DNA from: Microbulbifer flavimaris
GTDB lineage: Bacteria; Pseudomonadota; Gammaproteobacteria; Pseudomonadales; Cellvibrionaceae
Length of the DNA stretch: 64,000 nucleotides
Assembly (NCBI RefSeq): GCF_001641755.2
Contig: NZ_LRFG02000006.1
Coordinates: forward strand, 60,000-123,999
Direction: 5' to 3'
Shown: positions 10,183-19,057 of the stretch, piece by piece
How positions within the stretch are numbered: the stretch's first letter is position 1
Layout of the letters: every line of letters starts with the position of its first letter
The notes under the pieces: generated by a model
What the model was told of the DNA's origin: nothing
Databases searched by the model: none
Seen by the model: the letters and a program-made list of their open reading frames with translations, nothing else
Program-made: the position numbers and the translations under genes

Positions 10183-10620
10183 TTGAAGCAAGTAACCATC
10201 TATACCGACGGCGCCTGCCGGGGGAATCCAGGTCCTGGCGGGTGGGGGGCTCTCCTGATTCACGGCGACTCCGAGAAAGAACTGTTTGGTGGGGAAGCCC
10301 ATACCACCAATAACCGTATGGAGCTGCTGGCTGCAATTCGGGCGCTCGAGGCGCTAAACCAGCATTGTCATGTCGACCTGCACACAGACTCTCAATATCT
10401 CCGCCAGGGGATAACCAGCTGGATCAACAACTGGAAGCGTAACGGCTGGAAAACCTCGGCCAAAAAGCCGGTAAAAAATGCCGACCTGTGGCGCGCCCTG
10501 GACGAGAGCATCGGTCACCATGAGGTGCACTGGCACTGGGTCAAGGGCCACGCCGGCGATCCCGGTAATGAGCGAGCGGACCAGCTGGCCAACCGCGGCA
10601 TCGACGAATTGGAGAGTTAA
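10183..10620 (+). CDS. rnhA: Ribonuclease HI
   Basis: Degrades the RNA strand of RNA-DNA hybrids (R-loops, primers). It has 145 aa. The four catalytic acidic residues are visible: Asp in YTDGACRGN, Glu in NNRMELLAA, Asp in HTDSQYL and Asp in NERADQLA. The protein aligns with family N-termini from the TTG at 10183 (read as Met, then KQVTIYTDG). I see no in-frame ATG or GTG upstream, so a TTG start is the best reading, with a poor ribosome-binding site. It ends 2 bases before the dnaQ ATG and on the same strand, unlike the divergent rnhA/dnaQ arrangement of E. coli, so the two are probably co-transcribed and translationally coupled. Confidence 0.95.
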   Translation: MKQVTIYTDGACRGNPGPGGWGALLIHGDSEKELFGGEAHTTNNRMELLAAIRALEALNQHCHVDLHTDSQYLRQGITSWINNWKRNGWKTSAKKPVKNADLWRALDESIGHHEVHWHWVKGHAGDPGNERADQLANRGIDELES

Positions 10621-10622
10621 CT

Positions 10623-11351
10623 ATGCGACAGGTTGTTCTGGATACGGAAACTACCGGCCTGGACCCGAAAACCGGCCACCGCATTATTGAAATTGGCTGT
10701 GTCGAGCTGGTCAATCGAAAGCTGACCGGACGCCACTACCACCAGTACATCAATCCCGAACGTGAGGTCGACGACGGCGCGATTGAAGTACACGGCATCA
10801 CCAACGAGTTCCTTCAGGACAAGCCTGTATTTGCCCAGATCGCCGATGAGTTCATGGCGTTTTGCGAGGGCGCAGAGCTGGTTATCCATAATGCGCCGTT
10901 CGATGTGGGTTTCATTGACTGGGAGCTGAAGCTCCTGCGCAGCCCGCGCTGGAAGAATGTGGCTGCACATTGCAGTGTGCTCGATACCCTGACACTGGCC
11001 CGGGAAAAGCACCCCGGGCAGAAGAACAACCTGGATGCGCTGTGTAAGCGCTACTTCGTTGACAATTCCCAGCGCGACCTGCACGGCGCACTGCTGGACG
11101 CCGAGATCCTGGCCGACGTCTACCTGATGATGACCGGCGGACAGACGGATTTGGCACTGGCGCTGGGGGGAGACAGTCGCTCAGAGGAGGGTGCCGAGGG
11201 AGAACAGAGGGATTCGGCTCCCGGCGCTATTTACCGACTGTCTGCTGACCGGGCACCCCTACCGGTTCGCCAGGCGACCGCAGAGGAGCTGGAAGCCCAC
11301 CAGGAGATGCTCGGCTTGCTCGAGAAGTCTGCAGGTAAGCACTTCTGGTAA
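10623..11351 (+). CDS. dnaQ: DNA polymerase III epsilon subunit (3'-5' proofreading exonuclease)
   Basis: Proofreading subunit of the replicative polymerase core, 242 aa. The DEDDh exonuclease motifs are clear: Exo I LDTETTGLD, Exo II HNAPFDVGF and Exo III LHGALLDAEILAD with its His and Asp. A QTDLALALGG stretch after the catalytic domain resembles the beta-clamp-binding motif of E. coli epsilon (QTSMAF). The C-terminal tail would bind the alpha subunit. It begins 2 bases after rnhA and probably forms one operon with it. Confidence 0.96.
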   Translation: MRQVVLDTETTGLDPKTGHRIIEIGCVELVNRKLTGRHYHQYINPEREVDDGAIEVHGITNEFLQDKPVFAQIADEFMAFCEGAELVIHNAPFDVGFIDWELKLLRSPRWKNVAAHCSVLDTLTLAREKHPGQKNNLDALCKRYFVDNSQRDLHGALLDAEILADVYLMMTGGQTDLALALGGDSRSEEGAEGEQRDSAPGAIYRLSADRAPLPVRQATAEELEAHQEMLGLLEKSAGKHFW

Positions 11352-11394
11352 AGCCGCGGGCTGTTCCACGCGTGCGCTGAACCGCGGTGGCAGT

Positions 11395-11808
11395 CGGCGG
11401 CACTGCTTGTGGCCATGGCCAGTTTTGCAAAATGCTCGCGACTGATTTCCCCGGCGTTGGGCATCCCCTTGAGTCGCTGATATAGACCGTGGCGACGAAC
11501 ATGTCGCTGCTGATCACCCACAGCAGTCCGCTGGCTGTTGTCCCAGTTCCTGGTTCAATACGAAATCTGTCACCGGCGTGAATAGCTGCGGTCAGTGGAT
11601 CCCCGCTGTAATGGCGAGGTAAATACTTAGCGGCTTTGCCCGGGGCAGGGGTTTGGCCCGGCGCACTTGTGGCGTCTACGAGCCTGCTCCGCAGCAAAAG
11701 TTCCAGTCGCTCGCACCGGTGCCACTGTCGGACCCGCAACCGAATAAGCCGGGGGATGACTCCGGCATCGTCACCGACCTCGTGAAGCGCCGCCCTGTCG
11801 CTGGTCAT
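11395..11808 (-). pseudogene. Possible frameshifted coding remnant of unknown function
   Basis: A minus-strand frame begins at an ATG at 11808 (MTSDRAALHEV) and looks protein-like down to SSDMFVATVY near 11484. Beyond that point the same frame becomes proline- and arginine-rich. A neighbouring frame instead continues as YQRLKGMPNAGEISREHF. An extra TA in the short TATA at 11481-11484 would explain the shift. I do not recognise the family. The alternative is that neither frame is coding and the impression is chance; the downstream part runs into the 3' end of dnaQ. Confidence 0.25.
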
Positions 11809-12152
11809 GCCCGGCAGTATTGACTCAATGCCGCTAAGGGCACCGGGCGCAGCAGGGCACTGCGGTGCGCTGGCAGATTCCGCTCCGGCAGAGTTTGGGG
11901 CCCACCGCTAGCGCTTTCTTGTGGTGTTTATGCGTCCGATTTGCCTGTAACGGGAGGGCCAGTAGATCGCTATTCCGTCGGTAGAAAAATCCAGCTGATT
12001 TTGATTGGCCCGGGGATTTGTCGATTGATCGATGGAATTGTCCGCGGAAACCGTGGATTCTCATCCGGTTTGGTATACATTGGCCCGTGGCAGGCCGCAC
12101 CTGGTTGTGGCTGCCCAATATTTGAACAGTTAATAATGAATAACAGTGTGCG
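11809..12152. other. Intergenic region with no recognisable gene
   Basis: About 340 bases between the possible remnant and the next gene. No tRNA-like fold, strong terminator or convincing coding frame is seen. The last 60 bases (TTGAACAGTTAATAATG) are AT-richer and may hold the promoter of the 12153 gene. Confidence 0.4.
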
Positions 12153-13862
12153 GTGGTGTTGGCGGTGACTGAATTACGCGAAATCAACATTACTTCGGTG
12201 AACTTGATCAAGGCCGAACTGACGACGTCCGTGGATTCTGCGGCGGCGCAACTTGATCAGTACGCGGCAGACCGTAACAACATGCAGGCCCTCGAGCAGT
12301 GCCTGGCGCTCCTTCGTCAGGGCACCGGCGTACTGCAGATGGTGCAGTTGCATGCGGCCGAACTCCTGAGTCAGGAGATGTGCAGCGCGCTTGCGGATAT
12401 CCAGGAGGGCCGTCAGGAGCCCGTCACGGAGGTAATGGAAAGTCTCAGTACAGCTTTCTATGTATTAACCCGCTATCTGGACTTTGTGCAGAACCGCGGT
12501 TTCGCTCGCCCGGAGCTGCTGATCCCGTACATCAATAACCTGCGCTCGGCCCGGGGCCTGGCGCCGGTACCCGAGAGTCATTTCTTCCGCTGCCGCCTGG
12601 ATGCCACTGTTCCCGGGGGCGTTTCCTCCGCGGTTATGTCCGAAGATCTGTGCCACTTTGTACGCCGCTTCCGTCATATGTATCAGGTGGGCCTGCTGGC
12701 ATTGTTGCAGGGCAAGCCGGCCGGGCCGGCGTTCACCATGATGTCCCGCGCTCTGCAGCGCGTGGCGAGTATTTCCGCCGGGCGACCCTCGGGAAAATTG
12801 TGGGCAGTGGCGGGCGCCGCCCTTGGAGGAATGGCCGCGCGGGAGATGCATACCAATCGCTCGCGGGTAATGGTCTTCAGTATGCTGGATCGGCGCCTGC
12901 GCACGCTTCAGAAGCAGGGTGATGCCGCCCTGGATCAGCCGGCCCCCCCGGTCCTGGTAAAGGAGTGTCTCTACTGGCTGGCGTTGTCGGGACCCTCCGG
13001 ACAGGCGGCACAGATACTGGAAGCTTTCTCGGCCAAGCCGCTGGAATACAGTGAGGCGGAGCTCGAGCGCGAGCGTGCAAGTCTTGGTGGTCCCGGTGCT
13101 ACGGCCATCAGTGCGGTGGCAACTGCCCTGGATGAGGAGCTGACCGGTGTCCGGCGGATGCTCGACGACGCCGAGCTTATCGGCGCTTCGGGACTGGATG
13201 AAGAAGATGGCCTGCTGGGGACGCTGAAACGTATTGCCAGCACCCTTGCCATGCTGAACTTCCGCCGCGTGGCCGATGGGCTCAGAAGTGCCGTGGAGGG
13301 ATACCGGTCCAGCGTCGGTGCGGGGAATAATACCGCCCGCGATGCTTTGCAGAATCTGACCAGCCAGGTTTTGATGGTCGACAGTGTTATCCGAGCGCTG
13401 CGCCAGTCATCCAGTATCGACGTGGACGAGCAGGGCCAGGCGGACATGGCTCTGGAGCGGAGCCAGCTGGCGGAGGCAGAGCTTGCCGTATTGAAGGAAA
13501 CGGAAGCGGGCCTGTCGCTGATCAAGCGCGCACTGGGCTCTTACGCCGAGTCGGAATTCGATCATGGGCACATTCGCAATGTATCCACCACCCTTAATTC
13601 GGTCCGTGGCGGACTCGTGGTGCTGGGTCTCAGCCGGGCGGCCGCAGTTGTCGAGCGGCTGGTTGCCTTCGTGGAATCTGTGATGGACCAGCGGGACACT
13701 GCTCCGGCGATCGAGCAGACTCTGGATACGTTTGCGGATGCGATCATCAGCCTCGAGTACTACCTCGGTGAGGTAAAGTTGAACCGCAGGGCAAACATGC
13801 AGTCGCTGGATCTGGCGGTAGAAAGTCTCCAGGTCCTCGGTTATCCGGTGGAACCGGCCTGA
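12153..13862 (+). CDS. Orphan protein resembling the N-terminal region of ChpA/PilL-type hybrid kinases
   Basis: A 569-aa, largely helical soluble protein. Its first 120 residues (LALLRQGTGVLQMVQLHAAELLSQEM, given here in pieces: LLRQGTGVLQMVQLHAAE, then IPYINNLRSARGL) match what I know of the N-terminal helical repeats of ChpA. That protein is the large chemotaxis-like kinase of type IV pilus twitching systems. It has no CheA kinase, CheW or receiver domain, and no His in a typical Hpt context is obvious, so it may act as a scaffold or decoy. The start is uncertain: GTG at 12153, 12156 or 12165 are all in frame. It is followed 13 bases later by nudC, and no pilus or chemotaxis genes are nearby. 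Confidence 0.65.
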   Translation: MVLAVTELREINITSVNLIKAELTTSVDSAAAQLDQYAADRNNMQALEQCLALLRQGTGVLQMVQLHAAELLSQEMCSALADIQEGRQEPVTEVMESLSTAFYVLTRYLDFVQNRGFARPELLIPYINNLRSARGLAPVPESHFFRCRLDATVPGGVSSAVMSEDLCHFVRRFRHMYQVGLLALLQGKPAGPAFTMMSRALQRVASISAGRPSGKLWAVAGAALGGMAAREMHTNRSRVMVFSMLDRRLRTLQKQGDAALDQPAPPVLVKECLYWLALSGPSGQAAQILEAFSAKPLEYSEAELERERASLGGPGATAISAVATALDEELTGVRRMLDDAELIGASGLDEEDGLLGTLKRIASTLAMLNFRRVADGLRSAVEGYRSSVGAGNNTARDALQNLTSQVLMVDSVIRALRQSSSIDVDEQGQADMALERSQLAEAELAVLKETEAGLSLIKRALGSYAESEFDHGHIRNVSTTLNSVRGGLVVLGLSRAAAVVERLVAFVESVMDQRDTAPAIEQTLDTFADAIISLEYYLGEVKLNRRANMQSLDLAVESLQVLGYPVEPA

Positions 13863-13875
13863 GCGGGGAAGGGTT

Positions 13876-14694
13876 TTGAGCCAACGCTTCGTGCCGGCTG
13901 CAGGGGTGCGTCCGGTTCCTGTCATCCGTCGCCACCTGTTCGTATCCAGCGGCATGCTGCTCTGCCACAGCGAGGGGCTGCTGCATTCGCGTCTGCCATT
14001 CACTGAGCGGGAGATCGTGGCCAGCCACTATCTCGGCGAACTCGGAGGCGCCTCCTGCGGGGTGCATTTCCTGGCGAATCAACTCGATGTGCCGGGCTGT
14101 GGCTGGCGCGGCCTGCGAGGCCTGCTGGGCGAGGTCAGCGAGTTGGAGTTCTCCCTGGCCGGACGCGCCGTGCAGGTGGTCAACTGGGATCTGGATCATC
14201 GGTTTTGCGGCCGTTGCGGCGGCGCGACCGAAGACTACGGTCAAGAGCGGGCCCGAACCTGTAATCGCTGCCATCTCACGGTGTATCCGCGAATCTCCCC
14301 CTGTGTCATCATGCTCGTTACCCGCGGTGAAGAGTGCCTCCTTGCCCGGCACACCCGCCACAAGCACGGTTTGTTTACCGCGCTGGCAGGATTTATTGAA
14401 GCGGGAGAGAGTGCTGAGGAGGCCCTGGCGCGGGAGGTGCACGAGGAGGTCGGCCTGCAAGTGGCGGCGATGCGATATGTGGGCAGCCAGCCCTGGCCCT
14501 TCCCCGGTCAACTGATGCTGGGGTACCTGGCGGACTGGGCTGGTGGAGAGGTTTCACCGGATCCGGAGGAGATCGCCGAGGCCGGCTGGTTCCGATTTGA
14601 CCAATTGCCGGACATTCCTCCCCCGGAGACGCTCTCCGGCCAGCTGATCCGCACTTTTGTGGCACAGTGCGAGAGCCGTAAACCGAAACAATAA
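13876..14694 (+). CDS. nudC: NAD(+) diphosphatase NudC (NADH pyrophosphatase / RNA deNADding enzyme)
   Basis: Hydrolyses NADH/NAD+ to NMN(H) and AMP and removes NAD caps from RNA. It has 272 aa. A four-cysteine zinc ribbon (FCGRCG and CNRC), the Nudix box GFIEAGESAEEALAREVHEE with following VGL, and the NADH-pyrophosphatase signature SQPWPFPGQLMLGY after it make the assignment specific. It starts with TTG at 13876, preceded by GGGGAAGGG, which is a good ribosome-binding site; no in-frame ATG precedes it. It lies 13 bases after the ChpA-like gene and shortly before a small membrane protein gene. Confidence 0.95.
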   Translation: MSQRFVPAAGVRPVPVIRRHLFVSSGMLLCHSEGLLHSRLPFTEREIVASHYLGELGGASCGVHFLANQLDVPGCGWRGLRGLLGEVSELEFSLAGRAVQVVNWDLDHRFCGRCGGATEDYGQERARTCNRCHLTVYPRISPCVIMLVTRGEECLLARHTRHKHGLFTALAGFIEAGESAEEALAREVHEEVGLQVAAMRYVGSQPWPFPGQLMLGYLADWAGGEVSPDPEEIAEAGWFRFDQLPDIPPPETLSGQLIRTFVAQCESRKPKQ

Positions 14695-14707
14695 AGCGGA
14701 GATTTGC

Positions 14708-15358
14708 ATGTACATCGCCATAACTTTTCTGATTGCCGTGCTGGCGCTGCTACTGGTTTTCTGGGGTGGACGGGTGCTTGTCGGTGGCAGCTGGGTGCTG
14801 GGCTTTATCCGCGGCAGTGTCGGCCTGATTCTGCTGGGCGCGGCGCTTTTGATCGTGCTTGTGGCGGCGGACGTATACAGCTACCGCAACCTGGCTGAAG
14901 AACACAGTGTCGGTACGCTCTCATTTCGAAAGCTCGAAGACCAGCACTATGAAGCCAAGTTTGCCGATGAAGACGGCGTTGCCCAGACTTTTGTGCTGCG
15001 CGGAGATCAGTGGCAACTGGACGCGCGCCTGTTGAAGTGGAAGGGCCCGCTGGCGCGCTGGGGCATCCAGCCGGCCTATCGGTTGGATCGGGTCAGTGGC
15101 CGCTACCTGACCCTCCAGGATGAGCGTACCCTCGAACGCACGGTGCACGAGCTGTACGGCAGTAATTACGGTGTCGATGTCTGGGAGTCACTACGTGGCA
15201 TCAGCCAGAGGCTGCCTTTTGTCGATGCGGTCTACGGCAGTGCCACTTTCCTGCCCATGGAGGATGGGGCCGTGTACGAGGTTCGTATCAGTCACAGTGG
15301 CCTGGTGGCGCGGCCGCTCAACCAGCAGGCGACCACGGCACTCGAGGAGTGGCGCTGA
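14708..15358 (+). CDS. Membrane protein with two N-terminal transmembrane helices, function unknown
   Basis: 216 aa. Two hydrophobic segments (about residues 2-20 and 31-56, the second LILLGAALLIVLVAAD) are followed by a soluble domain of about 155 residues (SVGTLSFRKL, DVWESLRGISQRLPFVD). Homologues of this size near sohB/nudC in pseudomonads are often labelled cation/multidrug efflux pump, but two helices cannot form a pump and I assign no function. The ATG at 14708 with GGAG upstream is preferred over an in-frame start 17 codons earlier that overlaps nudC. It probably shares a transcript with nudC and sohB. Confidence 0.8.
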   Translation: MYIAITFLIAVLALLLVFWGGRVLVGGSWVLGFIRGSVGLILLGAALLIVLVAADVYSYRNLAEEHSVGTLSFRKLEDQHYEAKFADEDGVAQTFVLRGDQWQLDARLLKWKGPLARWGIQPAYRLDRVSGRYLTLQDERTLERTVHELYGSNYGVDVWESLRGISQRLPFVDAVYGSATFLPMEDGAVYEVRISHSGLVARPLNQQATTALEEWR

Positions 15359-15404
15359 GGGCGCTGCAGAGTTTTACCTCTCCGAAATCTGACAGGGAGT
15401 TTAA

Positions 15405-16589
15405 GTGGAATTTCTTACTGAATACGGTTTGTTTCTGGCCAAAGTGGTTACTGTCGTCGTTGCACTCCTGGTAATCGTGGGATTCATCGTGGCGAACCGG
15501 GAGCAACTCAAGGACCGCATCCAGGGCCACATCGTCGTTACCAGCCTCAATGATCGCTACGAGCAAATGAAGGAAACCCTGCTCGAAGCGGTGATGGAGA
15601 AACATGAGTTTGCCCATCGTCACAAACAGATGGCGAAAGAGAAAAAAGCCAGGGAAAAGGCTCTGCTGAAAAAGCACAAGGCGGAGAAAAAACAGAAACC
15701 CGCGGAGAAGGTGCAGCGCAAGGATCTGGAACCCACGGACACACCGTTGCCAGAGCAGGGCGAGGCCGACGCAGAGGCGGGTGACACCCAGTCACGTGCG
15801 ATCATCAAGGCGAAACCCGAGGGCGAGCGCGTGCGGCTGTTCGTGTTGCATTTCGATGGCGACATCAAGGCCAGTGCGCTGGCGCAGCTGCGGGAGGAGG
15901 TCACTGCCATCCTGCAAGTGGCCGAGCCGGGCGACGAAGTGGTGGTGTGCCTGGAAAGCCCCGGTGGCGTGGTGGCGAATTATGGCCTGGCTGCAAGCCA
16001 GCTGGCCCGTGTCCGCAGTGCAGGGATCCAGCTCACCATTGCTGTCGACAAGGTGGCCGCTAGCGGCGGCTACATGATGGCCTGCGTGGCCGACCGCATT
16101 CTCGCTGCGCCCTTTGCAATGCTGGGTTCGATTGGTGTCCTGGCGCAGTTACCCAATTTCAACCGCTTCCTGAAGCGGTACGACGTGGACTTCGAGCTGT
16201 TTACCGCCGGCGAATACAAGCGCACAGTCACCATGTTTGGCGAAAATACGGAGCAGGGTAAGGAAAAGTTCCAGAGTGACCTGGAGGAAATCCACGCTCT
16301 TTTCCAGCATTTCGTCTCCGAGTACCGCCCGCAATTGGATGTCGCCAAAGTCTCCACCGGCGAGGTGTGGTTCGGTCAGCGCGCTGTGGAACTTGGCCTG
16401 GTCGATGAGCTGAAGACTTCCGATGAATACCTGACCAGCCGTGCCAGCGACGCAGACTTATATCAGGTGGAATACAAGGAGCGTAAAAATATTGCCAAGA
16501 AAATGGGCCTGGCCGCGCAGTCCGGCGTGGAGTCGGCTTTGATGCGCCTCTTCTCACGGCTCGAGGCGTGGCGCCACCAGGCACAATAG
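15405..16589 (+). CDS. sohB: Protease SohB (S49 family, membrane-anchored)
   Basis: Inner-membrane serine protease of the signal-peptide-peptidase family, 394 aa. It has an N-terminal transmembrane helix (about residues 8-29), a long lysine/glutamate-rich linker (roughly 60-115) typical of SohB, and an S49 protease domain. The nucleophile is the Ser in VAASGGYMMAC and the general-base Lys is in TAGEYKRTV. The start is GTG at 15405 with AGGGAG upstream. It follows the small membrane protein gene by 46 bases. Confidence 0.94.
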   Translation: MEFLTEYGLFLAKVVTVVVALLVIVGFIVANREQLKDRIQGHIVVTSLNDRYEQMKETLLEAVMEKHEFAHRHKQMAKEKKAREKALLKKHKAEKKQKPAEKVQRKDLEPTDTPLPEQGEADAEAGDTQSRAIIKAKPEGERVRLFVLHFDGDIKASALAQLREEVTAILQVAEPGDEVVVCLESPGGVVANYGLAASQLARVRSAGIQLTIAVDKVAASGGYMMACVADRILAAPFAMLGSIGVLAQLPNFNRFLKRYDVDFELFTAGEYKRTVTMFGENTEQGKEKFQSDLEEIHALFQHFVSEYRPQLDVAKVSTGEVWFGQRAVELGLVDELKTSDEYLTSRASDADLYQVEYKERKNIAKKMGLAAQSGVESALMRLFSRLEAWRHQAQ

Positions 16590-16626
16590 TTTATTCCTCA
16601 TCGAACGGAAGCGAACGGAGGGCACC

Positions 16627-17628
16627 ATGGAGAAGACCTTTCGCGCAGTCTGGGTAGAGGAGGTCGCGGCGGGCAAATTTGATCAGCAGATCGTGCAGCG
16701 GTCCGTCGGCGATCTGCCGGATCACCCCTTGCAACTGGCGGTGTCCCACTCCTCTCTCAATTACAAAGATGCGCTGTCCGCCTTTGGCAATCGGGCGATC
16801 ACCCGCCAGTATCCCCACACCCCGGGCATCGACGCCGTCGGGACCGTGGTGGAGGATCGCAGTGATACTTTCAAGGCCGGCGAGGCCCTGCTCATTACCG
16901 GTTACGACCTGGGCATGAACACCCCGGGAGGGCTGGCTGAGCGTATTGCCGTGCCTGCGGAGTGGGCCCTGCCATTGCCGGAGGGGCTGACACCCCGGGA
17001 GGCAATGATCCTAGGCACCGCCGGACTCACGGCGGGTTTATGTGTAGAGAAGTTGCTCGAGGCCGGGGCCAGGCCCGCCGATGGCGAGGTGCTGGTCACC
17101 GGTGCCACCGGTGGTGTGGGCTCGATCGCCGTGGCGCTCCTCGCGCAGCTGGGCTTCCGGGTGGCGGCGGTGACTGGCAAGCTGGAATCGGCTGATTTCC
17201 TCACCGCGCTCGGTGCCTGGAAGGTGCTGGACCGGGAGACGCTGGCGCCTTTCGCCAGCAAGGCCATGGCCAAGCCCCTCTGGGCCTGGGCGGTGGATAC
17301 CGTCGGCGGCGACACCCTGTTCAACGTGATCAAGTCACTGGCTTACGGAGGCGGGGTGGCCGCCTGCGGCATGGCCGCTGGTGCCCAATTTCAGGCCAAT
17401 GTGTTTCCATTCATTCTGCGCGGCATCAGTCTGCTGGGCGTGGATAGTGTGGAGCTGCCGCTGGAGCGCAAGGCGGCGGTCTGGCAGAAGCTGGGTGGCG
17501 ACTGGTATATCGGTCAGCAACTCGATCGCATCGCCGAGGATATCGCTCTGGAGCAGGCGCCGGAATTTCTGGCGCGCCTGCACCGGGGGCACGGTATCGG
17601 TCGCTACGTGGTAGATATGTCCCGTTGA
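16627..17628 (+). CDS. acuI: AcuI/YhdH-type NADPH-dependent acrylyl-CoA reductase (zinc-free MDR oxidoreductase)
   Basis: Medium-chain dehydrogenase/reductase of 333 aa without the zinc-ligand cysteines of alcohol dehydrogenases. YhdH/AcuI members reduce acryloyl-CoA to propionyl-CoA, protecting against a toxic intermediate of DMSP and related metabolism. Visible are SSLNYKDALSA, PGIDAVGTV, the ITGYDLGMNTPGG loop typical of YhdH, and the NADPH-binding VTGATGGVGSIA. The ATG has a GGAGGG ribosome-binding site. No other DMSP genes are nearby, so the physiological substrate is uncertain even though the subfamily call is good. Confidence 0.85.
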   Translation: MEKTFRAVWVEEVAAGKFDQQIVQRSVGDLPDHPLQLAVSHSSLNYKDALSAFGNRAITRQYPHTPGIDAVGTVVEDRSDTFKAGEALLITGYDLGMNTPGGLAERIAVPAEWALPLPEGLTPREAMILGTAGLTAGLCVEKLLEAGARPADGEVLVTGATGGVGSIAVALLAQLGFRVAAVTGKLESADFLTALGAWKVLDRETLAPFASKAMAKPLWAWAVDTVGGDTLFNVIKSLAYGGGVAACGMAAGAQFQANVFPFILRGISLLGVDSVELPLERKAAVWQKLGGDWYIGQQLDRIAEDIALEQAPEFLARLHRGHGIGRYVVDMSR

Positions 17629-17643
17629 AGAGAGCGTGCCAGT

Positions 17644-17677
17644 AAGTGACTTTTCCGTGCGACCGGTCACTTTCTTG
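17644..17677 (+). terminator. Possible weak terminator after acuI
   Basis: AAGTGAC at 17644 pairs with GTCACTT at 17666, closing a 15-base loop, followed by TTTCTTG. The stem is short, so this is tentative. Confidence 0.35.
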
Positions 17678-17791
17678 CGGTAGGGGACTGCTATTCTTGA
17701 TTTCCCCCGAGCACATTGTTGCCGCGCGGGGAGAAGATTACATTGGAGGGCAGGGTCCGGCCCCTCCGGTGCCATTTGCTGGTAAGAGACA

Positions 17792-19057
17792 TTGGCCGCA
17801 GAGCAAGAAATACCCAAGCTGACTCATCAGTCCAGTGCCCTGGTCCTGTCCGGGGGCGGTGCGCGCGCCGCCTATCAGGCCGGTGTACTCAAAGCGTTGG
17901 CGGAGCTGACTCCGGAGAGCAACCCCAACCCCTTCCAGATCATCTGCGGCACCTCGGCCGGAGCGGTGAATGCGTTACTGCTCGCCTCACATCCGGGGAA
18001 CTTCCGCGAGGCAGTGGAGCGCATGTGCGACCTGTGGCTGGGCCTGACGGTGGACAGCATCTACCGCAGCAGCTGGCGCAGTTTGCTGGGCAATATGTTC
18101 TCCATCAGCCGCTCGCTATTTCACCACGGTGTGAGCCGCCAGCGCCCGCTGGCCCTGCTCGACAACTCCCCTTTGCGGGATTTGATCGACGAGGTCATCC
18201 AATTCCCCAACGTGCAGCGCAATATCGATGAGGGGCGGCTGCGTGCCGTGTGTGTCAATGCCATGTCCTACCGCAAGGGGGAGTCGGTCAGTTTTTTCCA
18301 GGGTGCGCAGGAGCTGACCGAGTGGCGGCGCTTCCGGCGTTATGGCACTCGTGCAGAAATCACCACGGATCACCTGATGGCCTCTTCGGCCATTCCCGCA
18401 CTGTTCGCCACCGTCAAAATCGACGATGACTATTACGGCGACGGTGCGGTGCGCCAGCTGGCGCCCATCAGCCCGGCACTGCACCTGGGGGCTAACCGGG
18501 TGTTCGTGGTCGGGGTTTCGGATAATCGATCGCCGGTACACTGGGGTAAAAAGCGCAGCAAGGCGCCCCGACACTCGCCGTCCATGGCGCAAATTGCCGG
18601 GCAGCTGTTCAATGCCGCATTTATCGATAGTCTCGAGGGGGATCTGGAGCACATGGATCGGGTCAACCTGTTACTGGACTCGGTGCATGAGAAGGAGCTG
18701 ATGGGGCTCTCCCCGTTGCGCTCGGTGGAATCTGCGGTGATCGAGCCATCCCAGAGTCTCGATCGACTGGCCGGTCGAAAGGTGCGCTACCTGCCGCCGG
18801 CAGTGCGCTGGCTGTTCAGGTCTACCGGGGCAACCACCGCCGGTGGCGGCGCTTCGGCGGCCAGTTATCTTCTTTTTGAGAAACCTTTCCTGGGCGAGCT
18901 GATCGAACTGGGGTACCAGGACGCAATGTGGGAGCAGAACAAGCTGCGTGACTTCCTGCGTCCCCAGATAGAAGTGCAGGAGTCCGAGCGCAGGGGCCTG
19001 TTCGGCATCCGAAAAAAACCGGTAACGGAGATAAGCACCCATGACCCTAATAATTAA
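17792..19057 (+). CDS. Patatin-like phospholipase
   Basis: Serine acyl hydrolase of the patatin/RssA family, 421 aa. The oxyanion hole GGGARAAYQAG, the nucleophile elbow GTSAG and the catalytic dyad Asp in YYGDGAVR are all intact. A C-terminal extension of about 170 residues beyond the patatin core (including LSPLRSVESAVIEPSQ) has no motif I recognise. No signal peptide is seen, so it is probably cytosolic or membrane-associated. The apparent start is TTG at 17792; the hydrophilic leader before SALVLSGGG makes a slightly different start possible. The 3' end overlaps the next gene by 17 bases, which suggests translational coupling. Confidence 0.88.
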   Translation: MAAEQEIPKLTHQSSALVLSGGGARAAYQAGVLKALAELTPESNPNPFQIICGTSAGAVNALLLASHPGNFREAVERMCDLWLGLTVDSIYRSSWRSLLGNMFSISRSLFHHGVSRQRPLALLDNSPLRDLIDEVIQFPNVQRNIDEGRLRAVCVNAMSYRKGESVSFFQGAQELTEWRRFRRYGTRAEITTDHLMASSAIPALFATVKIDDDYYGDGAVRQLAPISPALHLGANRVFVVGVSDNRSPVHWGKKRSKAPRHSPSMAQIAGQLFNAAFIDSLEGDLEHMDRVNLLLDSVHEKELMGLSPLRSVESAVIEPSQSLDRLAGRKVRYLPPAVRWLFRSTGATTAGGGASAASYLLFEKPFLGELIELGYQDAMWEQNKLRDFLRPQIEVQESERRGLFGIRKKPVTEISTHDPNN

